From assembly GCF_035013185.1 (NCBI RefSeq), contig NZ_JAYGJO010000008.1:107805-171804 (forward strand): 64,000 nt of DNA. Reading direction: 5' to 3'. The first letter of the stretch is position 1. Each line of letters begins with the position of its first letter. Below are positions 41,214 to 49,433 of the stretch, piece by piece. A program made the translations under genes and the position numbers. Source of the DNA: Acerihabitans sp035013185 (lineage in GTDB: Bacteria; Pseudomonadota; Gammaproteobacteria; Enterobacterales; Enterobacteriaceae). The notes beneath the pieces were generated by a model. The model had not been told where the DNA came from and did not search any database. It saw nothing but the letters and a program-made list of their open reading frames with translations.

Positions 41214-44048
41214 TTATTGCTTGGGCTTAAAGCGTATCAGGCGATTGGCATTGCTCACGACGGTAATCGACGATAACGCCATGGCCGCACCCGCCACTAC
41301 CGGACTGAGTAGTGTTCCGGTAAAAGGATAAAGGATCCCTGCGGCGATGGGGATCCCCAACGCATTGTAAACAAAGGCCCCCAGCAGATTTTGTCGCATA
41401 TTGCGCAATGTGGCCTTGGCTATCTCCAGTGCATCGGCCACACCGTGCAGACTTTGGCGCATCAAGGTGATGGCGGCGGTTTCGATAGCCACATCACTGC
41501 CGCCGCCCATGGCGATGCCCACTTCTGCTTGGGCCAGCGCAGGGGCGTCGTTAATACCGTCACCAACCATTGCTACCCGATGACCTTCCCGCTGCAGTTG
41601 TTGAATTGCCTGCGCTTTCCCGTCCGGTAGCACGCCGGCGATAACCCGATCGATCCCGGCTTCTTTCGCTACGGCATCGGCAGTGGCTGCATTATCACCG
41701 GTAAGCATGACCAGAGTATAACCACGGGCATGCAGGCGGGCTAATGCGGCAACGCTGTCCTCACGCAGTGGGTCACGAATAGCGAAGAGCGCCGCCGGTT
41801 GGTCATCCATTGCCAATAATACCGGGGTAGCACCTTGTTCCGACCAGAACGCCATGCGCGCGCTCAATGCACTGGTGTCGATATGCTGTTCGCTCATCAG
41901 CGCAAGATTGCCAAGCCAGGCCTGCCGACCGTTGATAGTGCCGCTGACACCCAGACCACGCAGCGTGCGAAACCCACTCACTTCTGGCAATGCGATTTGA
42001 CCAGCATGCTCCACAATAGCGTGGGCCAGGGGGTGATTAGAACCTTGCTCAAGCGCCGCGGCAAGCAGGGTTACCTGCTCGCTATCAAAGCCTGCGCTCG
42101 GCTCTATTGCTACCACCCGGGGGCGGCCTTCGGTCAGGGTACCGGTTTTGTCAAATACCAGGGTGTCGAGGCTGGTGGCGTTTTGCAATGCATCGGCGTC
42201 GCGCACCAATACACCAAATTCTGCCGCCCGTCCGACGCCGGCGATAATCGACATGGGTGTGGCCAGTCCGAGTGCACAGGGACAGGCAATGATCAGTACC
42301 GTGGTGGCGATAACCAGCGTATAGACAATGTGCGGTTGCGGACCAAACAGATACCAGATCGCCGCACTGATGATAGCAATAGCCACCACACTTGGCACAA
42401 AGACCGCAGAGATACGATCCGCCAGTTGGCCGATAGCCGGTTTACTGCTTTGGGCTTGGCGGACCAAACGAATAATACGCGCCAGCGTGGTTTGAGAGCC
42501 GATAGCATCGGCGCGAAAGGTGACAGTGCCATCTTGTACCAGGGTGCCAGCATGGACGCTGCCCCCGGCCGTTTTGCGCCGTGCCGCCGGCTCGCCGGTG
42601 AGCATGGATTCATCCAGCCAGATTTCGCCCTGGGTGATTTCACCATCCACCGGTACCCGATCGCCGGTGGTGAGCCGCAGGATCATGCCTAATTTTACGT
42701 CGGCCAGGGGCAGGGGGTGTTCACCCGTATCATCCACCACCCGCGCCATGGGCGGCGTCAAATCCAGTAGCCGTTCTAGCGCCTGGGACGAGCGTTGGCG
42801 GGCTCGTTGTTCCAGCGCATGACCCAGGTTTATCAGGCCGATGATCATGACGCTGGCTTCAAAGTAGAGATGCCGCGCTGCGATGGGGAACACGTCCGGC
42901 CACCAAACGACGCTTATTGAGTAGAGCCAGGCGGCGCCAGTGCCTAGTGCCACCAATGTATCCATGGTGGCGCTACCGTTGGTCAGACTGCGCCACGCAC
43001 TGCGATAAAAATGACCGCCGGCAATCACCATCACCGCGAGCGTCAGCAGTCCAATACCCAACCATAACGGGCGATTGTCGGGTGTCAGTGTCATATTATC
43101 GCCAAACATGCCCCAGACCATCAGCGGTATGCCCAGCGTGAGTGCCAGCGCAGACTGCCAACGAAAACGCACCGTCGCCTGCTGTGCGCTCTGTTGCTGG
43201 CGTTCGCGCCTACGGTTGTCATCCTGAATGATTTCCGCGCCGTATCCGGCCTGTTCAACGGCTGCAATCAGCGCAGCGCCGTCGGATACGCCCATCACCA
43301 AGGCGCTGCGTTCCGCCAGGTTGACCCGCGCTTGTTCGACGCCGGAAACCTGTTGCAACGCCCGTTCCACTTTAGAAACACAACTGGCGCAACTCATACC
43401 GCTGATAAGCAGATGCTGGGCGTTATCCGCCGACGTGTCCGCTTGCTGTGGCGCCGTGGCGGCTAACGTATCGCTCGAGTGCTCTTGCTGAATTGGCACC
43501 GCGGCTGTAGGGGGAGTTTGCGCGCTTGTTGGTGTATCCAGGGTGATATTGTGTTTTGTTACCTGATGTGCAGGAATAACTGTCGCCGCTGCCGGTGAGT
43601 CCGGCGCTGAAGTATTGACCGTCAGCGGTTCAGTTTTTGGGTGTGATGTGCTCCCCGCTAAACTGGCCTGATAACCCGCATGCTCCACTGCTGCTATTAG
43701 CGTCTGTGCATCGGCGACGCCAGAAATGTTGGCGTGATCGAGGGTGACCTCGGCGGTGGTTACACCGGGAACCGCCATCAGCGCCTGGCGAGTGGCAGAC
43801 ACACAGTGCCCACAGCTAAGCCCTGATAAGGTCAGTTCGACACCGGCTTTGGGCAGGGAGGCTTTATAACCGGCCTGTTCTACCGTATCGATAAGCGCCT
43901 GAACGCTGGCGCTACCCGTTACCGTGGCGCAATTGAGCTCGACCTGAGCACTATCTACATCGGCGCGGGATTCAAGGGATTGCTTGACCCGTTTGATACA
44001 GTGCTCGCAGGATAATCCCGCGAGGGTGAGGGTGATAGTTTGTGACAT
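41214..44048 (-). CDS. copA: Copper-exporting P1B-type ATPase with three HMA domains
   Basis: CopA pumps Cu(I) from the cytoplasm. From the ATG at 44048 (AAAGGAG upstream) the product is 944 residues; E. coli CopA has 834. Three N-terminal metal-binding domains carry GLSCEHC, GLSCGHC and GMSCASC; E. coli has two. A Pro/Thr/Ala-rich linker separates the second and third. The transport CPC is in ACPCALGLATP, phosphorylation is at DKTGTLTEG, and TGDN and GDGINDAPAL follow. It is divergent from cueR, which activates it. Confidence 0.97.
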   Translation of the reverse strand: MSQTITLTLAGLSCEHCIKRVKQSLESRADVDSAQVELNCATVTGSASVQALIDTVEQAGYKASLPKAGVELTLSGLSCGHCVSATRQALMAVPGVTTAEVTLDHANISGVADAQTLIAAVEHAGYQASLAGSTSHPKTEPLTVNTSAPDSPAAATVIPAHQVTKHNITLDTPTSAQTPPTAAVPIQQEHSSDTLAATAPQQADTSADNAQHLLISGMSCASCVSKVERALQQVSGVEQARVNLAERSALVMGVSDGAALIAAVEQAGYGAEIIQDDNRRRERQQQSAQQATVRFRWQSALALTLGIPLMVWGMFGDNMTLTPDNRPLWLGIGLLTLAVMVIAGGHFYRSAWRSLTNGSATMDTLVALGTGAAWLYSISVVWWPDVFPIAARHLYFEASVMIIGLINLGHALEQRARQRSSQALERLLDLTPPMARVVDDTGEHPLPLADVKLGMILRLTTGDRVPVDGEITQGEIWLDESMLTGEPAARRKTAGGSVHAGTLVQDGTVTFRADAIGSQTTLARIIRLVRQAQSSKPAIGQLADRISAVFVPSVVAIAIISAAIWYLFGPQPHIVYTLVIATTVLIIACPCALGLATPMSIIAGVGRAAEFGVLVRDADALQNATSLDTLVFDKTGTLTEGRPRVVAIEPSAGFDSEQVTLLAAALEQGSNHPLAHAIVEHAGQIALPEVSGFRTLRGLGVSGTINGRQAWLGNLALMSEQHIDTSALSARMAFWSEQGATPVLLAMDDQPAALFAIRDPLREDSVAALARLHARGYTLVMLTGDNAATADAVAKEAGIDRVIAGVLPDGKAQAIQQLQREGHRVAMVGDGINDAPALAQAEVGIAMGGGSDVAIETAAITLMRQSLHGVADALEIAKATLRNMRQNLLGAFVYNALGIPIAAGILYPFTGTLLSPVVAGAAMALSSITVVSNANRLIRFKPKQ

Positions 44049-44062
44049 CAAATACTCCTTTA

Positions 44063-44183
44063 CCCGTTATACTTCACGTTGCTGGTGCGTTGGCTGTACT
44101 CGCTCACCCCAGTCACTTACAAGAGTAAGCTCCTGGGGCTTCTCTGCGTTGCCGCCTTCCTGCAACGTGAATTATTTAGGGTA
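44063..44183. repeat. ERIC element in the copA leader
   Basis: The reverse-strand ERIC core CACTTACAAGAGTAAGCTCC with flanking CTCACCCCAGT is close to the published ERIC consensus. The ends are ACCCGTTATACTTCACGTTG and GCAACGTGAATTATTTAGGG. It lies between the copA promoter (44240-44270) and the copA ATG. Confidence 0.88.
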
Positions 44184-44218
44184 AACCCGTTATACTTCAC
44201 GTTGCGGGTGCGTTGGCT
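44184..44218. repeat. Partial ERIC end, direct repeat
   Basis: AACCCGTTATACTTCACGTT plus GCGGGTGCGTTGGCT repeats the first 35 bases of the adjoining ERIC element at 44063. It looks like the remnant of a second tandem copy. Confidence 0.75.
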
Positions 44219-44239
44219 AAAGCGGATGTAATAGAATAG

Positions 44240-44270
44240 AGCTTAGACCTTACCGTAAGGGTAAGGTCAA
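44240..44270 (-). promoter_or_regulatory. CueR-dependent copA promoter and operator
   Basis: On the minus strand TTGACC and TAAGCT are separated by 19 bases, the over-long spacer typical of MerR-family promoters. The spacer is the perfect dyad GACCTTACC-5-GGTAAGGTC (44246-44268), close to the E. coli CueR site. CueR with Cu(I) is expected to distort this spacer and start copA transcription near 44232. Confidence 0.9.
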
Positions 44271-44279
44271 GGGGGTAAC

Positions 44280-44690
44280 ATAAATATCAGCGACGTAGCA
44301 AAGAAAACCGGCTTGACCAGTAAGGCGATTCGCTTTTATGAAGAGAAGGAGCTTATCACGCCACCACTGCGGCAGGAAAATGGCTATCGTAGCTATAATG
44401 CCCACCATATCGAAGAGCTTGGACTGCTACGCCAGGCACGGCTGGTGGGGTTTACCCTGGAAGAATGTCGGGAACTGGTGGCGCTGTTTAATAATCCACA
44501 GCGTCATAGCGCTGATGTAAAAAGGCGTACGCTTAAAAAGGTTGAGGATATCGACCAACATATTAACGAACTCAAGGCCATGCGCCAGCATTTGTTGCAA
44601 CTGGCGGACCGTTGTCCCGGTGACGATAGCGCCGATTGCCCGATTATCAACAACCTGGCTGGCTGCTGCGCCGAAGGGACGCAGCATTAA
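44280..44690 (+). CDS. cueR: Copper-responsive MerR-family activator, start codon AUA
   Basis: CueR activates copA when it binds Cu(I). The frame from 44280 encodes 136 residues and aligns with E. coli CueR (135) from its first residue: NISDVAKKTGLTSKAIRFYE. The codon where E. coli has ATG is ATA here. An in-frame TAA lies at 44262, and no ATG, GTG or TTG lies between it and TTG at 44313, which would remove the first helix of the DNA-binding domain. AGGGGGT is well spaced before the ATA. The metal-binding cysteines (CPGDDSADC) and CCAEG tail are intact. Either AUA is used or the gene is crippled. Confidence 0.85.
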   Translation: MNISDVAKKTGLTSKAIRFYEEKELITPPLRQENGYRSYNAHHIEELGLLRQARLVGFTLEECRELVALFNNPQRHSADVKRRTLKKVEDIDQHINELKAMRQHLLQLADRCPGDDSADCPIINNLAGCCAEGTQH

Positions 44691-45142
44691 GTCTCATCGC
44701 TGGGACGTACCCGCAGGGTGATACCGTCTACGGCGATCACCTCTACCGCGATGCCCACGGCGAGATCCTGGTCACAGCACGCACGCCAGGTGCTATCGCC
44801 GATACGTACCCGACCGATGCCATTTATCAGCGGTTCGACCAGCACGGTACGGGTACCCACCAACCGTTCTGCGCGCCGATTGAGCAGCGAAGCAGGGATC
44901 CTGGTGTTACGCGAGCGTAACCAATACCACCACGCCAATGCGGCGACAATGATCAACAGCGCGAAAATAATCCCCTGCCATGCCCAGTCAATCGGCACCA
45001 CCCAGACGATGAGCCCGACCAGCACCGCTGCAACGCCGCTCCATAACAGATAACCGCCGGCGCCCAGCATTTCAGCCGCCAATAATAGGCAACCGAGGGA
45101 AATCCAGAACCAATGGGGGGTAATGATCAGCGCCGGTAGCAT
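44687..45142 (-). CDS. ybbJ: NfeD-like membrane protein YbbJ
   Basis: The product is 151 residues: two to four N-terminal membrane helices and a C-terminal soluble OB-fold domain (VGTRTVLVEPLINGIGRVRIGDSTW). NfeD proteins work with SPFH proteins such as QmcA, encoded immediately upstream with a 2-base gap. Its stop overlaps the cueR stop by 4 bases on opposite strands (TTAA). Confidence 0.94.
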   Translation of the reverse strand: MLPALIITPHWFWISLGCLLLAAEMLGAGGYLLWSGVAAVLVGLIVWVVPIDWAWQGIIFALLIIVAALAWWYWLRSRNTRIPASLLNRRAERLVGTRTVLVEPLINGIGRVRIGDSTWRACCDQDLAVGIAVEVIAVDGITLRVRPSDET

Positions 45143-45144
45143 GC

Positions 45145-46074
45145 TTATTGACTCCGGTTGGTTTTACTTTCGCCGATTAATTCGGCAATCCCGCCAATGG
45201 CGCCCATGAGATTGCTGGCTTCCAGCGGCATCATGATGACCTTGCTGTTGTTGGCCGAGCCGATGTGTTTTAACGCATCGGTATATTTCTGGGCGACAAA
45301 ATAGTTAATCGCCTGGATATTACCCGCCGCGATGGCCTCGGACACCATTTTGGTGGCGAGTGCCTCAGCTTCAGCCGCGCGTTCACGGGCTTCCGCCTGC
45401 AAGAATGCCGCCTGCCGTTCACCTTCGGCGTTGAGTATTTGCGATTGTTTTTCCCCTTCGGCGCGCAAAATGGCCGCCTGGCGTACCCCTTCGGCTTCGA
45501 GGATGTCCGCCCGTTTGGTTCGTTCGGCTTTCATCTGGGCATTCATCGCCGAAATCAAATCAACGGGTGGCCGAACGTCGCGAATTTCGATACGGGTCAC
45601 TTTTATGCCCCACGGATTAGTGGCTTCGTCGACGATATGCAGCAGGCGAGTATTGATACCGTCGCGCTGGGACAGCATTTCGTCGAGTTCCATGGAACCC
45701 AGCACGGTACGAATGTTGGTCATGGTTAAATTGAGGATAGCCTGTTCGAGGTTACTGACCTCATACGCGGCCCGCGCCGGATCTACTACCTGGATAAAAC
45801 AGACAGCATCAATGGTGACATTGGCGTTGTCCTTAGAGATGATTTCCTGGGAAGGAATATCCAGCACCTGTTCCATCATATTGATTTTTCGGCCAATACG
45901 ATCCATAAAGGGCACAACCAGATTTAACCCCGGTTTCAAGGTAAAGGTGTAACGACCAAAACGTTCTACCGTCCACTGATAACCTTGCGGAACAATTTTC
46001 ACCCCGGCCCACACGATCACCAGAGCCAATATAATTATAATGGGGACAACCGTTAACATAGGCGAAATATCCAT
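45145..46074 (-). CDS. qmcA: SPFH-domain membrane protein QmcA
   Basis: QmcA is a stomatin/prohibitin-type protein of lipid microdomains. The product from MDISPMLTVVP at 46074 is 309 residues (E. coli 305), with GGAG upstream; the frame from 46155 is too long. One N-terminal membrane helix is followed by the SPFH domain (IVPQGYQWTVERFGRYT) and a long charged coiled coil with repeated ILxAEGE/RQ units. It forms an operon with ybbJ. Confidence 0.96.
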   Translation of the reverse strand: MDISPMLTVVPIIIILALVIVWAGVKIVPQGYQWTVERFGRYTFTLKPGLNLVVPFMDRIGRKINMMEQVLDIPSQEIISKDNANVTIDAVCFIQVVDPARAAYEVSNLEQAILNLTMTNIRTVLGSMELDEMLSQRDGINTRLLHIVDEATNPWGIKVTRIEIRDVRPPVDLISAMNAQMKAERTKRADILEAEGVRQAAILRAEGEKQSQILNAEGERQAAFLQAEARERAAEAEALATKMVSEAIAAGNIQAINYFVAQKYTDALKHIGSANNSKVIMMPLEASNLMGAIGGIAELIGESKTNRSQ

Positions 46075-46426
46075 AGTGACTTCTCCATTCCATCCAAGAG
46101 TGAACAACAACCTACCCGCGCTGGTACCACAACATTTTCGGGCTGCGGCCAGCATGACATAAAATTTTAAACATTCGCTTAATAATACGCTTTTGCGGGG
46201 GATCTGACGCGCTGTGAACCCAGATTCAGTGACTCAAGTACAATTTTTAAACAATAAAGGCGTGGGGGAGCGAAAAAATGCCCGTATAACCTTCGAGTTT
46301 CACGTTGTAGGGAAGTTGGCGGCACTTTTTCACCCGAATCACTCAGTCAGCTCTTCGGGTTTTTTATACTTGCCGCCTTCTCGCAACGCGAAAACTATTG
46401 GCGAGAGTAGAATGCGAGTGGTTTTA
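46075..46426. other. Intergenic region qmcA-cnoX with an ERIC-like element
   Basis: These 352 bases lie downstream of cnoX and upstream of qmcA, both on the minus strand. The half nearer cnoX holds an ERIC-like element at 46281-46400. No small gene is credible. E. coli has fetAB (ybbLM) at this point; none is present. Confidence 0.6.
46281..46400. repeat. ERIC-like element
   Basis: CCCGTATAACCTTCGAGTTT and CACGTTGTAGGGAAGTTGGC at one end, CACCCGAATCACTCAGTCAG in the core, and CTTGCCGCCTTCTCGCAACG at the other end match the ERIC family in reverse orientation. Confidence 0.7.
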
Positions 46427-47284
46427 TCAATAGAGTAAAGAATAGAGCTGACGACGATACTTGGCAGCCAGTGCGTCGCCGGTACCCAACGCGGCCAAAA
46501 TATCCATCAGTGTTTTGCGGACATCGCCACCGGCCGCGGTGAGATCATTACGTAAATGGCCGATCAACAGTTCCAGCGCTTCTTCATTTCGTCCCACCTG
46601 ATGCATTTGCAACGCCAACTGTACGGCCAACGCCGCATCTTTCGGGTTATTTTGCACCTGCTGCTGCAACTGCTGAATTTCCGGCGTGTCTGCCGCCAGT
46701 TTCAACAACTCAATTTTGGCTACCAGGCCTTGATAACGGGTATCTTTATCCTGCAGCGGCACCACTGCCAATACGTCCTCGGCATCCTCGGTGCGGTTAA
46801 GCTCAATATAGGTCTGCGCCAACAGCAGGCCGGCTTCGGTGGATTTCTCAGTTAACTGCCATGCTTCTTTAAGCAGCGGCAACGCCTGAACATATTGGCC
46901 TTCTTGCATCAGGTCGCTGGCCTCGGCCATTTTTAATTCGGCGGGGTTAGGCAATACCCGCGCCAGCAGTTCGCGGATGGCTTCTTCCGACTGGGGTCCC
47001 TGGACACCGTCCAGCGGTTGACCGTCTTTAAACAGATATAGCGTCGGAATTGAGCGTAGGCCAAACTGGGCGGCCAATTGCTGCTGGGCATCGCAATCCA
47101 CGTTCGCCAGGACAAACTGACCGGCGAATTCATTTGCCAGCTTATCGATAATCGGCGTCATTTGCTGGCAATGCGGGCTGCGTTCCGACCAGAAATAGAA
47201 CAGCACCGGCTGAGACATGGATAATTCCAGCGTCTGCTGCAGGTTTGATTCATTAATATCAACAATAGTGGCTTGAGCTAACAT
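46427..47284 (-). CDS. cnoX: Chaperedoxin CnoX (YbbN), thioredoxin-like
   Basis: CnoX combines a thioredoxin fold with TPR repeats and holds substrates for GroEL and DnaK under chlorine stress. The product is 285 residues (E. coli 284) from MLAQATIVDINESNLQQ; the upstream extension to 47311 is not used. The active-site position is SPHC (first Cys lost, as in E. coli SQHC). The C-terminal half carries TPR-like helices ending in YRRQLYSLLY. Confidence 0.95.
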   Translation of the reverse strand: MLAQATIVDINESNLQQTLELSMSQPVLFYFWSERSPHCQQMTPIIDKLANEFAGQFVLANVDCDAQQQLAAQFGLRSIPTLYLFKDGQPLDGVQGPQSEEAIRELLARVLPNPAELKMAEASDLMQEGQYVQALPLLKEAWQLTEKSTEAGLLLAQTYIELNRTEDAEDVLAVVPLQDKDTRYQGLVAKIELLKLAADTPEIQQLQQQVQNNPKDAALAVQLALQMHQVGRNEEALELLIGHLRNDLTAAGGDVRKTLMDILAALGTGDALAAKYRRQLYSLLY

Positions 47285-47335
47285 GAAATTCTCTCTCATC
47301 CGTTTTAGCAATATATTGGGGCATCTTTCCCCGTC

Positions 47336-48124
47336 TCAATGGCTAGCGCGTAAAATCATATCCAGGTAACGCCCTGGCAGCAAACGACGCAATAATGATA
47401 AACAGCTAGCGACCAGGGTTACCGGATAACGCAGTCGGGGACGTGGATGCTCTAAAGCATGGTGCAATTTTGGCAGGATTGCCTGCGCAGGCAACGTAAA
47501 TCGCTTGGCGATGCCGGGATTGGTCACCGGTTTGTCCGCCCGGGATAGGTTTACGTTGCTGGTAAAAGCGGTAGAAATCGGTCCCGGTTCAATTAGACTG
47601 ACATACAGACCGGTATCATGCAACTCCATGCGTAAGGTATCCGACCAGGCCTCAAGGGCATGTTTACTGGCGGCGTAGGCGCCGCGATCGGGTGTACACA
47701 CCAGTCCCATGATCGAACTGGTTTGGATAATCCGTCCTTCACCGTGAGGTAGCATGGCGGGCAGTAATCGGCGGGTTAATTGGTGGGTGCCGAACAGGTT
47801 GCTGGCGAATTGCTGTTCCAATTGCCGGCGGGTAAGATCCGCCAGGGGGCCGTACATGCCATAACCGGCATTATTAAACAGCCCCCACAGCCGATTACCG
47901 GCCAGGGCGATGATCTGATCAGCGGCGGCGTCAACGCTGGCTTCATCGTCCAGATCCAACACCAGCGCCTCGAATCCTTCGTCCACCAAGCGAGCCACGT
48001 CTGCCGGTTTGCGGCAGGTGGCCAGCACCCGATAGCCCCGGTGACGTAGATCTATAGCCGCTACTCGACCAATACCGCTTGAGCAACCGGTAATAACCAC
48101 CGTTTTTTGCATAACTTTACCCAT
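47336..48124 (-). CDS. ybbO: Short-chain dehydrogenase/reductase YbbO
   Basis: The product is 262 residues from the ATG at 48124 (GAGG upstream; a second ATG lies four codons later). The NAD(P) motif TGCSSGIG, the NNAG motif, catalytic Tyr-Lys (YAASK) and the Ser in QTSSIMG are present. The E. coli homologue reduces aldehydes including retinal. Its start overlaps the end of tesA by 8 bases, so the genes are coupled. Confidence 0.94.
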   Translation of the reverse strand: MGKVMQKTVVITGCSSGIGRVAAIDLRHRGYRVLATCRKPADVARLVDEGFEALVLDLDDEASVDAAADQIIALAGNRLWGLFNNAGYGMYGPLADLTRRQLEQQFASNLFGTHQLTRRLLPAMLPHGEGRIIQTSSIMGLVCTPDRGAYAASKHALEAWSDTLRMELHDTGLYVSLIEPGPISTAFTSNVNLSRADKPVTNPGIAKRFTLPAQAILPKLHHALEHPRPRLRYPVTLVASCLSLLRRLLPGRYLDMILRASH

Positions 48125-48779
48125 TTTTCGCCTCGTCGGCCGGGATTTCGTGCTTAAGTAGGGGATACAACCGCGTCGACATCCATTGCGCAATAAAATC
48201 TTGGGCGTCGGCATTGGGATGAATCTCATCATCCTGCATCCACTGCGGTTTTAAATATACCTGCTCCATAAAAAAAGGCAGCAACGGCACGTGATATTGT
48301 TGCGCCAGCGCCGGATATATCGCGCTAAACGACTCGGTATAACGGCGCCCATAGTTGGCCGGCAGCATAATTTGCATCAGTAGAGGTTGCGCCCCGGCTT
48401 GCCTGATTTGCGTGATGGCCTGTGCCAAATCTTTGGCAATGGCCGGTGGCGGAAAACCGCGTAGACCGTCATTGCCACCCAGTTCGATAAGCACCCAACG
48501 GGGTTTATGATGTTTAAGCAGGGCGGGGAGGCGCGCCAAGCCTTGAGTAGCGGTATCGCCACTGATGCTGGCGTTAACGACGCGAATGCCATCCGGCTTG
48601 GCGCGCCATTGATTATCAAGCAATGAGGGCCAGGCTCGTTCCGCCGGCATACGATAACCTGCGCTGAGACTATCGCCTAGAATCAATAAGGTATCTGTGG
48701 CGAATGCCGGTACACTGAATACTCCCAACAGCAAAAGGAAGAGGAAATGCCAGCGGAAAACGTTGTTGAAGTTCATCAT
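48117..48779 (-). CDS. tesA: Periplasmic acyl-CoA thioesterase I / lysophospholipase L1
   Basis: TesA is a secreted SGNH hydrolase. From MMNFNNVFRWHF the product is 220 residues (E. coli 208). A signal peptide ends near residue 28 (AFA). Block I is GDSLS, block III GGNDGLRG, and the catalytic Asp-His pair is in DDEIHPNAD. The first 33 bases overlap the start of divergent ybbA, an arrangement also found in E. coli. Confidence 0.96.
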   Translation of the reverse strand: MMNFNNVFRWHFLFLLLLGVFSVPAFATDTLLILGDSLSAGYRMPAERAWPSLLDNQWRAKPDGIRVVNASISGDTATQGLARLPALLKHHKPRWVLIELGGNDGLRGFPPPAIAKDLAQAITQIRQAGAQPLLMQIMLPANYGRRYTESFSAIYPALAQQYHVPLLPFFMEQVYLKPQWMQDDEIHPNADAQDFIAQWMSTRLYPLLKHEIPADEAKNG

Positions 48780-49433
48780 CTTAGTAAACACGTCGGTCAA
48801 GGAGAAAACCAGATCTCCATCCTTACCGGAGTTGAGCTGCTTGTCAAACCCGCTCAGACAATTGCGTTGATTGGCGAGTCGGGTTCCGGTAAGTCAACGC
48901 TATTGGGCATTTTGGCTGGATTGGATGATGGTAGCGAGGGGGATGTATGGCTGTTGGGGCAATCGCTGGCGAAACTTGACGAAGAGCAACGGGCGGCATT
49001 GCGTGCCAAGAGTGTGGGTTTTGTCTTTCAGTCTTTTATGTTGGTACCGACGCTTACCACCCTGGAGAACGTGCAATTGCCAGCGTTGCTGCGTGGCGAA
49101 AGCGAACGTCAGAGCCGGGGACAGGCTGTAGATTTATTGGAAAAGCTCGGGTTGGCGCAACGTCTTAACCACTTGCCGGCCCAACTGTCCGGCGGCGAAC
49201 AGCAGCGCGCCGCCCTGGCCCGTGCCTTTAGCGGTCGGCCGCAGATCCTGTTTGCCGATGAACCGACCGGCAATTTGGATCGCAAGACCGGCGATCGTAT
49301 CGCCGACCTGTTATTTTCACTCAACCACGACTATGCCACCACACTTATCCTGGTGACGCATGATACTCAGTTGGCCGCCCGTTGTGAGCGGCGTTTACGC
49401 CTGCAGGACGGCAAACTGCTGGAGGTGGCATGA
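48747..49433 (+). CDS. ybbA: ABC transporter ATP-binding protein YbbA
   Basis: The product is 228 residues of the MacB/LolD type: Walker A GESGSGKST, signature LSGGEQQRA, Walker B ILFADEPTG. AGGAAGAGG precedes the ATG. It forms a mechanotransmission-type ABC complex with YbbP, whose ATG overlaps its stop (ATGA). Genetic linkage with tesA, a lipid hydrolase, suggests a role in handling lipid or hydrophobic compounds at the periplasmic side. Confidence 0.95.
   Translation: MPAENVVEVHHLSKHVGQGENQISILTGVELLVKPAQTIALIGESGSGKSTLLGILAGLDDGSEGDVWLLGQSLAKLDEEQRAALRAKSVGFVFQSFMLVPTLTTLENVQLPALLRGESERQSRGQAVDLLEKLGLAQRLNHLPAQLSGGEQQRAALARAFSGRPQILFADEPTGNLDRKTGDRIADLLFSLNHDYATTLILVTHDTQLAARCERRLRLQDGKLLEVA

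Noticed and set aside
41835..42692. 285-codon frame antisense to copA
   Set aside because: It is a shadow of the conserved ATPase coding sequence, with a composition typical of antisense frames.
44313..44690. cueR starting at TTG 44313
   Set aside because: This start would remove the conserved first 11 residues that belong to the DNA-binding domain, while the sequence upstream still encodes them. The frame was therefore taken from the ATA at 44280.
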